From Rhizomys pruinosus (Eukaryota > Chordata > Mammalia > Rodentia > Spalacidae), in contig VZQC01004565.1 of assembly GCA_009823505.1 (NCBI GenBank), forward strand, positions 313,497-377,496: a DNA stretch of 64,000 nt, in the 5' to 3' direction. Below are positions 23,468 to 34,925 of the stretch, in pieces. The position numbers and the translations under genes were made by a program. The stretch's first letter is position 1. Each line of letters opens with the position of its first letter. The notes beneath the pieces are model-generated. The model saw only the letters and a program-made list of their open reading frames with translations. It was not told the DNA's origin and made no database searches.

Positions 23468-24420
23468 AAATGAGTGAAACTGATCTATTCTGAGAAATTA
23501 TTTCTTCTTATTTCTTTCCTAACTGTCCTTGAACAGAAGACTTGCCCTCTATGTAACAAAACAGTATATTCAACATGAATTGTGAAAAGGATTTTAGGTT
23601 TGACAAAGAACAGCATTTTAATCACAAATAGATGTTACCAATCTAATCCCATATGTGGTTTCAACACAGACAGGATGATTTATTGTTGTCATCCCAGTCA
23701 GATGCTTTCATTGTTCTGTAGTTTCACAGTGTATACACAAATTTACATTGTTTTGGACTGGGGAAAGAAGGGTCATAAGGGCTTGTTTACAAATGAACAG
23801 AAGGCCTAGTAAGTTTGCTTACAATGTAAATAACCTGATAAATGTTACATTGTAAATAAGCTAATACAGTGTCCTGAAAAATCCATTCTCAGTTCTCATG
23901 AATTATGAATGAAAATTAGAGGGCAACAAAACCAACCTTTATAAAATATGTGCATCCATTCAGTGTTCTAAGAGAGATGGAACAAATATGTTTAAACTGC
24001 AATTTCTCAACTACTTGAAAGAGTATTAGGGGGATAAATGAGAAACAAGGAAGATATGAGCCTCAGAGCAACCAACACACCCAGTTGTGTCACGTGTCTT
24101 TCAGTGATCACACTTCCTCAGCAGGGCACTGAAACCTGAAGAGTCATCAGTCCACATTTACTTCACTTTTGTCAACACCACATTTTGTAGAGATCTCAGA
24201 AGTCACTTATCACAATATTTCTCATGTGAAATATTGGATTACCACCAATAGATTCACAGACCTAAGAAGAAAAGAGCAATAAGAGCAGAAGGAACAAGGT
24301 GCTAAATTAAGGAAAGAGGGCTAAGTCTCTGCCAGGCTTGGAAGCAGGGTGGAGCTCCAAGACCAGGAGGATGGAGTCCTGGACCTTCAATTTTCCAATG
24401 AGTGATTCTATACCAAAGTT
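23468..24420. other. unique DNA, nothing recognised
   Basis: Short frames only; no recognisable exon or repeat family. Confidence 0.45.
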
Positions 24421-24423
24421 CTC

Positions 24424-24479
24424 ATATGCCCAAAAGAAAACATGATATCTTTTGGAAAAAAAATCCTCCAATTCAAGTG

Positions 24480-24512
<33 letters not shown>

Positions 24513-24536
24513 TGTATGTATGTATGTATGTATGTG
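24424..24536 (+). repeat. duplicated L1-tail segment plus (ATGT)n microsatellite
   Basis: 24424-24483 ('atcttttggaaaaaa', 'cctccaattcaagtg') is repeated at about 25100-25165. An (ATGT)n run of about 13 units follows to 24536. The solo LTR is inserted at the end of this microsatellite. Confidence 0.85.
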
Positions 24537-25094
24537 TTGGGTCAGTGTCTTTGAGTCATGTGTGACCACCTTCTACACGCTGCTGTCCTTCCCTTTTTGG
24601 TTCAGCTCCAGGACTTGCCTCCTGCCTGCAGGCCGGCAGTCTCTAGGCTTTGATCCCGCAAGAAGGGGAGGGGGGCCGCTGGAGAACACCCATAGAATGG
24701 AACGAACTCTCACAGACTCATGGAGAGCCAAGGAGGATAGGAACTCCATTTATTTCCTGTGAGGTCTATATATTCAAGACTACAGTGCTTTGGGCAAAGA
24801 AGTGGGGAGCAGGTGGAAGGGAGGGGTGAGCCAACTTGGTTCTAATCAGGGGGGCTGCAGAGCTCTGGTTTGTGCAACAGGTAACTATAGGTGTGACATT
24901 TTGATCGATGCCTCCAGGGAAGTGGCCTGGAACTTTGCAGAGATAGGGCAAAGCAAGAATCATTGTAATATCCTGAATCTTCCTGCTACAGATAACTCTG
25001 GAAGCCCACAGAGATATCAGATAACTGGAGATCTCCTGGGACAGGCCTTACAAGTTCTCACTTCAAGCCACACACAAAGTTTCATTCCCACACA
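24533..25094 (-). mobile_element. solo LTR of an endogenous retrovirus (ERVK-like)
   Basis: About 560 bases bounded by TG...CA, with a near-perfect 6-base target duplication (tatgta at 24527-24532, tatgtt at 25095-25100), the length typical of ERVK integration. Read on the minus strand it contains an 'atatata' TATA-like box (near 24770) and AATAAA close downstream, then an R/U5-like stretch with 'gagtctgtgagagttcgttc', a motif I associate with IAP-like LTRs. No internal viral genes are present. Confidence 0.75.
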
Positions 25095-25173
25095 TATGTT
25101 CAAATATGCCACAAAGAAAACAAGACATCTTTTAGGAAAAAATCCTCCAATTCAAGTGATATGTGTATGTATG

Positions 25174-25204
<31 letters not shown>

Positions 25205-25420
25205 GCATATATACTGTAGCAATACAAGTTAGAGAGAACAACAACAAAAGAACTGAAAAAAAAAACTCTGGAAAGTCTCAGAAAATGAAACAGGACGTGT
25301 ATGGCAGAGTGCAGGGACTCAGGTGGGGTGGGGTGGGGCATGGAAAGGGAAGCAACTCTAGATTCAAATGAGAAATAATGTATGACATATGGAAAAAGTT
25401 TAATAACAATTAAAAAACAA
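25095..25420 (+). mobile_element. L1-type 3' tail of the enlarged-UTR lineage
   Basis: Matches, in reverse, the tail at 9290-9600: 'acatcttttaggaaaaa', a microsatellite, 'gcaatacaagttagagag', 'aactctggaaag', a G-rich patch and 'aatgtatgacatatgg', then an A-rich end near 25420. The microsatellite (GTAT then AT) is at 25162-25207. Confidence 0.75.
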
Positions 25421-25961
25421 GGAATAAAGGATTCAGTGAGCTTTAGGAAATGTAGGGAAATTCATAGTATGTTTCATGACTTATTGGCTTGTGAAATGCA
25501 GTTGGTTACCCAGCATACTGAGAAAGAATTTATTGTTAATGTCTGGTACAGACATGGGCAATCTCATTCCTCAATCACCTTTGAACTTCATAATGAAATT
25601 TGATAATCTTTTTTCTATTGAGAATTTGCCTTTTCTGATTGTCAAGGATAGTATTTTTAGTACCAATAATAACTAAATTCTTCAGTTTTGATTCTGTTTC
25701 TCAAGCATTCATTCACTCAACAGTATTTTGGCACATAAAGAATGAATTAGAAGTACCAATGTACCTGCATAATTGCCTGTTTTTGGTTGGTCACTTCACC
25801 ACAGAACATGAAAATTAACAAACTGGACTAGGTTCGCTGGCCAGTGAACCCAGGGGAGTCTGCCTGCCTGTACTTCTCTTATATACAAACTACACGCACA
25901 CACAGCTTGAGATAGAATTTTGTCTTTGTTTATAAAGTTTTCTAAATTAAACCTTGGAGCC
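25421..25961. other. unique DNA, nothing recognised
   Basis: No supported gene or repeat. Confidence 0.4.
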
Positions 25962-26105
25962 AGGTGTGGTGACACACACCTTTAATTCCAGCACTGTGGA
26001 GGCAAAGGCAGGCAGATCTCTGGGAGTTCAAGGACAGCCTGGTCCATACAGTGAGTTCCAGCACAGCTGGGTCTACCCTGTCTCAAAAAGAACAAAAAAT
26101 AAAAT
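25962..26105 (+). mobile_element. B1 SINE
   Basis: 7SL-derived B1 sequence with 'gccaggtgtggtgacacacacc', 'ggcaggcagatctctgggagttcaagg' (read in parts) and an A-rich end. Confidence 0.92.
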
Positions 26106-26266
26106 TAAACCTAATTGAAACCTGGACCTCCCACATGCTAAATACTCTGCACGCAGCTATATCCCCAGGATGTGTACATTACTTTAAATAGCACTGAACT
26201 TGTTTATCAAAATGAATGTGCATTTGCAAAAAAAAAAAAAAAAAAGATACATTTAAGTGATTTTCA

Positions 26267-26412
26267 CTTTTTTTGAGACAGGGTCTTACTATGTAGTCCT
26301 GGCTTGAACTTGCTATGTAGATCAAGGTGGTCTCTAACTCACAAAAATCCATCTGCCTCTGCCTCTGCCTCCTGAGTGCTTGTTTTAAAGGTGTGTACCA
26401 ACAAGCCCAGTT
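26267..26412 (-). mobile_element. B1 SINE, inverted
   Basis: Reverse B1 starting with a T run and 'gagacagggtcttactatg'. Opposite to the B1 about 160 bases away, giving an inverted pair. Confidence 0.9.
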
Positions 26413-26446
26413 TTATTAACAGGTTCTTTTATCAAAAGTGTTACAG

Positions 26447-26530
26447 GGCTTAGGATTGTAGCTCAGAAGCAGAGTGTGTGCTTAGAACACTCATAGCCCT
26501 GGATTCAATCCCCAGCACCAGGAAAAACAG
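26447..26530 (+). mobile_element. ID-type SINE
   Basis: tRNA-Ala/BC1-like head: 'gattgtagctcagaagcagagtg' pattern with B-box 'ggattcaatccccagcacc' and a short A-rich end. Confidence 0.75.
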
Positions 26531-26611
26531 TTCTGAATACTATTTAGTAATAAGTTCTTAAACAGTCCTATAAAATCTTCTGTAATGTTTTTCTTTTAAA
26601 AAAGTTGATTT

Positions 26612-26850
26612 TGGGGCTGGAGAGATGGCCTAGTGGTTAAGAGCTCTGACCGCTCTTACAGAGGACCCGGGTTCGATCCTCAGCACCCACATGGCTGCTG
26701 AGAACCATCTTTGACTCCAGTTCCAGGGGAATCTGACACCCTCTTCTGACCTCTGCAGCATTGCATGACACAGGTGCACAAACCTACATGCAGACAGTAC
26801 TTTCATACACATACAAAAATAAATAAAAAAATTAAAAAAATAGTAAATAA
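26612..26850 (+). mobile_element. B2-type SINE
   Basis: Full-length B2 with A-box 'tagtggttaagagc', B-box 'gggttcgatcc' and an (AAAT)n tail. Confidence 0.95.
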
Positions 26851-26874
26851 TTAAAAATATTTTAAAAATTGATA

Positions 26875-27062
26875 TTTATGTTTAGAAGTATTTTGCTGGC
26901 ATGTCTGTAAGTGTACCTGTGTTATACAGTGCCCACAGAGGCCAGAAAAAGTGTCAGATCCCCTGGAACTGGAGTTTCAGACAGTCGTTAACTACCATGT
27001 GGATACTGAGAATCAAACCTGGGTCCTCTGCCAGAGCAGACAGTGCTCTTAACTGCTAATGT
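26875..27062 (-). mobile_element. old B2/B3-type SINE, inverted
   Basis: Reverse complement shows 'agcagttaagagcactg', a B-box-like 'caggtttgattct' and a diverged 3' half. Confidence 0.8.
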
Positions 27063-28860
27063 TTCCTAATATTTCTCCTTATACTGGATACAGCTCTGCA
27101 CATCTCCATATTGGCTAGGACATTCCACAATTTTGTTTGGATTTTGTCATTGTGGTTTTCACTTTCTAAATAGTATTCAAACATTTCCTCTCCTTCCTGC
27201 TTGGTTCTGGCCAAGATGATGCCAGTGCATAGCTTTTTCTAAGGCAGAGTGAAGGAGCTGGGAGACAAACTTTAAAGACTCTTACCATCAACTAGAACTG
27301 GGAACCCAGAAGTGCACTGTAGTACACTATGGTCATTGGTGCATTTCCAGTGATAAAACAACAGAAAAGAAGGGATTAGATTGATAAATTAACCACAACT
27401 CTAATTTCTATCAACATAATTAAGATATTTAGTGCATTTATTTAGTGATAATTTAAAAAAATGGTAGCCAGCACTACAGGTCTGCAGCAAGAAGATAGAA
27501 TAATACAAAGTGTATTTTTGTGTTATCTTGACTTCTGAAAATGAATAAGGAATTAAAATTTTAGTTTACAAATATTATTTATCAGAATCAGTGGAGAAAA
27601 AGGACAAATTCTAAGATTTTTTAAAAGTAAATATAATAGTTGTTTTTAATGAAATGTCTGTCTTGGCATTACACTGGAATTAGCCGCATTTTGGCCATTT
27701 TGCATTTATTTCAATAGGAGCTTTACAAATAAATACTTTGTCTGGTTACTTATTTGTGTAAGTAGAATTAGGAAGACTCAGTGATGTAGAATCCTGACAG
27801 AAATTGTGCATACAATATTTTAGTGACTTTTTATGCCTGTTTATTTTTTGTATTCTTACATTTTATAAATCAAATACCTTAGTATACTTCCACCGTTAAT
27901 TTATAATTGACTATTTATACTGGATGAAGTAGCAAGTCCACATGTTTAGTATTAATTGACTCAGATTAACTTTATCTAACTGAACTTTTATATCTACAGT
28001 TCATTATATTACAACTTTTAAAATAGCATTTATAACTAAAGAACATTTGTTTTATAAAGCAGTTTTTACAAAATATCTTCCCATAACCCATTACATTTTC
28101 TATACATTATGTAATATTCAAGTGATGTTGTTGAGGATTTGTACCTTGTTTTAGATTTTCTCGCATATGTGTTTGTAGTGTTCATGTGGAATTGTCAACC
28201 TTTGCTGCTATCATTTATTGTAGTTAAAATGTGTTACATGGCTGTGCAAGTCAGTGTTTCTATGTACCTTGAGAACTATGTACTGTGTTATTGAATATTT
28301 TGAGCCAGTACTTAATGACCTCTACAGAAAGAAATATTGTAGTTATCAGGTGGTCAGCTCATTGAAATTGATATGCCTGTAAAATAGAAAGTAAGCAAGA
28401 ATACTGAATTCATTTGGGTATCTCCCTGGAGAATTTTCATTTTTTTTAGGCTCTAGCATTTTTACAGGAAAAAGTCAGTAGAATGACAGTGGAGCAGCAT
28501 AAGCGCCGTTGGACTAGCTATTTCCATATTGAGCAGTGTAACAGCAAATGACTGTGTGCATGATTATTGTAGTTGTTTATCCTGCCTTATTGTTCGAATT
28601 GCATCTATGGGAAAAATTTTATTTATAAGGGTCCATGGAGACTTCATAGTTCTGCACATCAGCTTTTACAGTCAACATTTAGGCAGCCTACGCCTGGGGA
28701 GCCTATCTCTGCCTCATGACCATCAGTTCTTGGTTCCCATCTGTGCAGTTCCATTCCTGATGTTTCCTTTTGCCTAAACAGTTCCGCACAAACTCTGGAG
28801 GCAGGAAGGAAACTGTTGCAACCGAAGAACTCTACTGTACTTTAATAAAATTCAACATGT
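27063..28860. other. unique DNA resembling a long 3' UTR; no gene assigned
   Basis: No SINE or L1 was recognised. The 28.1-28.86 kb part reads like mRNA 3' UTR (AT-rich, TTTGTA/ATTTA-type motifs, 'tttaataaaattc' at 28841). It could be part of a retrocopy or plain intergenic DNA. I saw no splice-site pair or conserved frame. Confidence 0.3.
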
Positions 28861-29656
28861 AGAAAATATCATTACACTTTTACTTATTCTCTTAAATTGG
28901 AGGTGACTATTAAGAAAAAAAAAAAGGCTGCTTCCTAAAGACCTTTTTATACTAACATGCCAAAATTCCTCACTTAGTACAGGGTTTCTTTCTGTCAGTT
29001 CAATGGGTCTATAATTACAAGATTCCTTTAATGAAGGGATAATCTTCTGAATTACATAGATGCTTTTTGTGTGACTGTCAGAAGCATAGTGACAGCCAGT
29101 GCTATATTTGGACACATTCCTGCTGAAATTACTGATTTAATTCTTAGAATATTAAAACTAATTCATCAAGGCCCCCACCACTTCTTTGCTTAGAGGAAAA
29201 GAAAGGAAGATTTAACTATGAGCCTTCCTGCCAGAATATCCTTTGAACGTTCACCCCTCTGTGAGGTGATAAAGCAATAAAGGGAAACTGAATTATGTAT
29301 GTTATAAGGAGTTACTGCTGTTGTCTGCCCAGCTACAGAGTCACGGAGAAGTGCTTCTTGATTTTTGTATGGGGGTTTGGGGCAAAAGCTTTGTACTAAG
29401 ATTTGTTTTAATATTTCAGACACCAAAGATTATGGCAGGTTAAGTCCTGATGAGTTTCAGTCTCTTATAGTCGGCATGTATTTGGGTTCTGCTGTTGGGT
29501 TTATTTCCTACTCTTAGGTCTTCTGTTCTGTATATCTCTCTGACCTGAGGCCTTTATGTCTAGGGCAGTTTTTAAATCAAATAGCTTATATATACTTAGT
29601 AGTTTTTAATTTACAGTTTGCATTTTCTTTTACGACTTTAAATGTTTTCAGTATGA
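28861..29656. other. unique DNA, nothing recognised
   Basis: An A run at 28917-28927; otherwise no supported feature. Confidence 0.4.
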
Positions 29657-29835
29657 TAATGCTCCATCAGATGTACAGCTGGTAAAGGTTTCCTCCCACT
29701 CTGTGGGTTTTCTCTTCACTTCATTGATTGTTTCTTTAGCTATACAGAAGGTTTTGAGTTTAATGAGGTCCCACTATTCAATTGTTGACCTTATTTTTTG
29801 AGTGGCTGCTGTATGATTTAGAAAGTCTTAGAATT
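29657..29835 (-). mobile_element. L1 ORF2 C-terminal fragment, inverted part
   Basis: Minus-strand match to the L1 segment encoding the region before 'KRKPREWEE' (aligns with 19035-19200). It abuts plus-strand L1 3' UTR at about 29835. Confidence 0.85.
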
Positions 29836-29980
29836 AACTTACCACTTATTGTCAGACTTTTTATTTTTGTATATGGGTGGAGGGTATATATGTATATTTT
29901 AGAGTAATATAAAATTAAAAGGAAAAATGTGAGTCCCAAAAAGTTAAAAATATAATGCGCTCAGTTCTTAATTCCAATTT
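29836..29980 (+). mobile_element. L1 3' UTR fragment
   Basis: Shares 'aacttaccacttattgtcag'-like sequence, 'tatatgggtggagggtat' and 'aaaattaaaaggaaaaatgtga' with the L1 3' UTRs at 2530 and 33540. With the previous piece it is a second 5'-inverted L1, with roughly 1 kb lost at the join. Confidence 0.85.
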
Positions 29981-30913
29981 TCATCAAATGAGATAAAAAT
30001 GAGGTAGTAACTTCCTGAGCTAATAACTTCCTTTTTAAAAATCTATATCCAGGAAAAGAAGCAACAGAAAAGTTAAACTGGAGATATATTTGTCAAGGTG
30101 AGACTTCTGCTGGCCTGAATTGAGCCTTCCTTTGGATTTAAGTTTCCAGGCATTGTAAGTGTTGTGCTATTTTCAAGGAGGACCATACAAAGAAACAATA
30201 ATGGCCTCTTCTCTCTTCTCTGATGAGCTCTGATGTTTGTTTTGGGTGGAGTACACACAGTGGCAACATTTAAGTAGTAAGATATATGTATTTTGCTCTT
30301 CTTTTTTCTATGACTAGAGTCTCCCTGGTCCCAAATCACCTGTAATTCACTAAGATCAGTTTGGCTTTGAGGCATGCCTCTGCTTCCTGAGAGTTGGGAT
30401 TAAACTTGTATACCACCATGCCCAGCAAGACATGTGTCATATATGCATTACACTCTATGCAAGTGAATTAAGTTCTTCATCAAGAGTAATATGAAAGATG
30501 AGAGGAGTCAGTTTGCTATTGTCCTAATGGGCTCAAATTAATGTCCACAATACACTCAAGCACTCTCCCTTCCGGGCCCTGTCTATAAGTCAGGACATAT
30601 TATCCGTGAAATAAAAGCAGTAATTATTCTTCCAACAAGTTCGAATGAAAGTTCATCACCTATATAATCTAAAGCTTAGGAAGTCTGCAAAATCCCATTA
30701 ATGCATAGAACCATAGAACCAAGTGTAGTTCACTGTGGTATCAAAAATCACATTGGGGGTTATTATACTATATATTCAGATATTCAGATAGTCACTCGAT
30801 CACAGCCAAATTATGCTGATATGTATTCTTTCTCAATTGTTTTTTTTCCATGTTAATCATAGTTTCACTCAGCAATTTCTTCCTTGTATTTACCTCTTTG
30901 TGAAATCAAGACA
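29981..30913. other. mostly unique DNA with a B1 fragment
   Basis: A short reverse B1 fragment lies at about 30373-30428 ('gggattaaacttgtataccaccatgcc'-like, read in parts). Nothing else is supported. Confidence 0.45.
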
Positions 30914-30931
30914 TCTATCTATCTATCTATC

Positions 30932-30978
<47 letters not shown>

Positions 30979-31094
30979 ATCTGTCATTTATCTACCTATC
31001 TTCTATCTATTTATCCATCTATTATCTATCCATAATTTATTAATCACATATCATCTATTATCAACATCGTATCATCTATCATCTATCTATCTTG
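30914..31094. repeat. (TATC)n microsatellite with degenerate flank
   Basis: About 16 nearly perfect TATC units to 30977, then degenerate TATC/CATC copies to 31094. The Tyr-Leu-Ser-Ile open frames here are artefacts. Confidence 0.97.
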
Positions 31095-31509
31095 CCATGC
31101 TTGTATAATCATAAATATAAACACAAACAAGTATATATACCATTAGACATAAGACGTTGCACTGGTATTTCCTTGTTAATTTTATGTCTGAATTTCATAA
31201 ACTATGGAGGCTCAGTATGATATTTCCTCACATACACAGTGCATTTCCACATATGAAAGAGAGCAATAACATTCCTTGATTGTGTCTAATTTATTTTATA
31301 TAAAATAACATATAACAATCCATTCATTTTTATTAAAAAAATACACCTTCTTCCTTGACCTTATTTTTTGTTACTGACTTTCTATATAATAAAAATAGAT
31401 TCCCCTTCTAGAATAGATTTTGATATATTGTCTAATTTGGATAACATTGTTTTTTTATTTCTAAAATTTATTTAGCAAACACAAGCTTGAGTAAAAATTA
31501 TGCACATCT
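31095..31509. other. AT-rich unique DNA
   Basis: Nothing recognised. Confidence 0.4.
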
Positions 31510-33990
31510 TGAGTTTATCATGGAAAATTAATATAATAAAAATGTCCATTTTACTCAAATTAATATACAGATTCAATGCAATCTCAATTAAAATCCCCAT
31601 AAGTTTCTTCACAGACTTGGAAAAAAATCCTTAAGTAGCTATGGAAAAACAAAAGACCCTGAATAGCTAAAGCAACCCTGTGGTGGTTTGAATGAGTGTC
31701 CCCCATAGGCTCTAGGTATTCAGACATTTGTCTCCAGTTGGTGGTGCTGTTTCTGGAGGTCTTAGAAGGTGTGGCCATGCTAGGGGAAGTGTGTCACTGG
31801 GGGCGGGCTTAGTGAGCTTAACAAGCCTCATGCTCTACAGTTGCTCCTCTCTGCTTCCTGTGCTCTTTGCGATATGTGACCCTCTGTTTGCTGCTCTGGA
31901 TCCGGCCACCACGCCTCCCGCCACAATGGACTAATTCCCTGGAACCGCCAATTGTAAGCTCAAATAAACTCTTCCTTTTATAAGTTCCTTGGTCTGGTGT
32001 TTTATCACAGCAACAGAAAACTGACTAATACAGTTATTGGTACCAGAGAGTGGGCTGTTGGCTGTGAAGAACCTGACCATGTGTATGTTTGGAGAAGTGT
32101 GGAAGACTTTGGAACTTTGGGCTGGAAAGGCTGTTGACCAATGGAACAAAATTGAAGAATCCACATTTGAGCTCATACAATTTCCAGCCACCCCATATTC
32201 GATAAAGGGGGCAAGAAATCTCATTGGAGGAAAGGTGGCATCCCGTGGCATGTCAATTGGGTAGAAAAAACTGGATCAGCATATATAGAAAAACAAAATT
32301 ACACCCATACCTCTCACCCTGTACAAAACAACTTCAAATGGATCAAAGGTCTCAATAGTGAAACCTGAAACTGAAAGTGATATAAGAAAAAAGTTGGTAG
32401 GAGTAGGAAGAGACTTTCTAAAAAATGAACAGTACGTAGGTATTTTAGTCCAGGGAAGGATAAGGGTAAAAGCTGACAAATGGGACCACATTAAACTCAA
32501 AATTACAAAGAAACAAAAAAAACAATTAAGGAAGTGAAAAGAAAACCCACAGAGGTGAAGGAAACCTTCACATGATACATACGGATCAGCGTCATTAACA
32601 TCAACATTATATAAACTACTCAAAAAATCAAAAGAAGAAAATAAGAATAAGACCTACTAAAAGATGGAGTGAAGAGCGAACAGAGACTTCACAACATGGA
32701 CGAAGTAAAGATGGGCTTGAGAAACATCTTAAAAGTGTTCAACTTATTATAATTAAGGAATTCAAATTAAAACCACGTGTAAGGATATCCATGCTCACTC
32801 CATGCGACTAAGATCAAGTAAAAAAACAACATGAAATAGGCTGGGAGAGGTTGGTGGGAAAGGGGAACACTCATCCCCCACTGCTGGTGGAATGTAAACT
32901 CGTAACATCACTGTGAAAAGCCGTGTTGGGAACCTTATAAGTTCAATAATGAACTTACACTTACCAGCCCGATCCACTTCGTTGGAATATAGAGGATAGT
33001 TAAATATATATATTATATATATATATAATTATATATAAATATATGATAAATAATATCCATTAATATTATTTCCTTGTAGAGTTTTTACAGGAATAGTAAA
33101 TTTTTAAAGATGAAATATAGATAATAGATAGAATATATATAAATATATATATAAAAAATCTCCACAAGATATCCTACTGCAAAGATACATGCTACATTCT
33201 ATGTTTATTGCCAGCATTCCGCATTCATCAAATACCCAAGGACTGGAAGCAACCCAAATATCACTCAACCAATGAGTGATAAAAAAAAAAAAAAATTAAA
33301 ATAACGAAAAAAAAATCAAAAATAAAGATACATCATGATATTTGTGAGGAAATGGTTACTGAACATTGAGAAGATCCTATGCTAAGTAAAGTAACATAGT
33401 CCCCCAAAACCAAACTGGGAATGGTTGCTCTCATCATGAGCATGCTAGTACAAATCCCCCAATGAAAAGCCGGCTGAGCAAACGTATTGTTAATATTTAT
33501 TACCTGAACCAAGTGGTGTTAACATTGAATCCTTTAATGAAACCTAAATTAACTTACCATTTACTTTACAGAATTGGTTAATGGATATGGGTGGAAGATA
33601 TAATTCGTATTTTAAGTAATATAAAATTAAAGGGAAAAATGTGAACTCCTAAACACATATTGGAGTTAATATGTTTATCCTGGAGGATATAATCTGGTAA
33701 TATATGGATGTTTATATAGGCATATATAGAGCAATACAATTGGGAGGGAACCACAACAACATAATGACTGGGTCAAAAGAATGGACTGATGACATTTAAA
33801 TTCTGCCCACAAACAATAAACCTTTGCAGAAGGAAAAACTTTAAAAAGACTAGAGAAATGATGCAGGACAGTTATAGAGTGCATGACTGGATGGGCAGTG
33901 GGGTGGGGGAAGGTAAAGGGGAATATGCTTAAACTGAACTGGAAATGATGTATGACAATACACAAAATGTCCCATAAACGTATTATTTAA
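31510..33990 (+). mobile_element. 5'-truncated L1 (ORF2 C-terminus and long 3' UTR)
   Basis: Starts in the ORF2 region aligned with 18475 of the L1 at 14.5 kb and is interrupted at 31681-32128 by a hAT-like repeat that replaces about 100 bases. It continues through the ORF2 end and a ~550-base 3' UTR to about 33990. An AT-rich tract (about 32998-33160) expands it internally. It has many short indels and no coding capacity. It lies tail to tail with the next L1. Confidence 0.85.
31681..32128 (+). mobile_element. non-autonomous hAT-like rodent repeat (URR1-type?)
   Basis: Begins 'tggtggtttgaatgagtgtc' and contains 'tcacagcaacagaaaactga' near 32006. Homology to the copy at 61139 ends around 32032. 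The following ~95 bases ('tggagaagtgtggaagactt') are probably the longer version of the same repeat. Class assignment is from memory. Confidence 0.55.
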
Positions 33991-34540
33991 AAATGGCTAT
34001 TACGTGGAGTATAGGAGAACACTCTATTTTTTTCCCTTTTTTAATTCATGTGATAATATATATATATATATATATTTTATATAATTATATATTATATAAT
34101 AAGATATATGTTACAATTGATATAGAACGTCTAACCCCTCCCCACTCCCCCACCCCCAAATTCACAGTTTCAGTCAGTTCTTTGATGCAGTCTTTCTGTT
34201 TGTTGTGTGTTGTTGGTCTTTCCAACATGCATCGCCCCCAACAAGAAAATATTTACACTGGGTTATTGGCACTAGCATCCACAGATGAGGGATACAATTC
34301 ATTTGTTTTTCTGGGACTGTTTACTGCACTTAACATAATATCTTGTAGTACCATCCGTTTACCTGCAAATTCATGAATGTCTTTGTACTGCGGCATAAGA
34401 ACTTCATTGTGTAGATGAACAATTTTCTCTATCCACTCGTCAGTAGAGGGGCACTTGGGTTGGTTCCAGCTTTTTACGTTGTGAACCGAGAGTGCAAAAA
34501 ACATGGCTGTGCTGTATTCTGTGGTAAAGATGTGTTGTGG

Positions 34541-34757
34541 GGGGCTGGAGAGATGGCAGGGTTAAGAGGCCCGACGCGCTCTTACAGAGACGCGGGGTTC
34601 AACCCAGCACCCATATGGTGGGCCGAGTACCGTCTGAAACTCCAATTCCAGGAGAACCCAGTTCCAGGGGAACTGACACCCTCTCTCTGACTCCGCGGCA
34701 TTGCACACAGGTGCACAGACTTGCATGCAGACAGTACATTGAATACACATACATAAA
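34541..34757 (+). mobile_element. B2-type SINE with many small deletions
   Basis: Recognisable B2 head and 3' half, but with unusually frequent 1-3-base losses relative to other B2 copies here (for example 'gatggcagggttaagaggcccg'). Confidence 0.85.
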
Positions 34758-34760
34758 TAA

Positions 34761-34925
34761 AATGCCGGCGTGGTGGGCACGCCTTTAATCTAGCACTTGG
34801 GAGGCAGAGGCACGCGGATCTCTGTGAGTTCGGGCCAGCCTGGTCTACAGAGTGAGTTCAGAGGACAGCCAGAGCTACAGGGACCTGTCCTCAAAAAAAA
34901 AAAAAAAAAAGAAAGAAAAAGAAAG
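34761..34925 (+). mobile_element. B1 SINE adjoining the B2
   Basis: 'gccggcgtggtgggcacgcc', 'agcacttgggaggcagaggc' and an 18-A tail. It directly follows the B2 tail. Confidence 0.9.

Noticed and set aside
24484..24762. Met-Tyr-Val-Cys repeat protein
   Set aside because: Translation of (ATGT)n running into LTR sequence.
24790..25371. 193-codon open frame
   Set aside because: It spans LTR, microsatellite and L1 tail with no domain; chance frame.
30914..31094. CRISPR-like array
   Set aside because: Simple tetranucleotide repeat without spacers, and the genome is mammalian.
30813..31108. Tyr-Leu-Ser-Ile repeat proteins
   Set aside because: Translation of the (TATC)n microsatellite.
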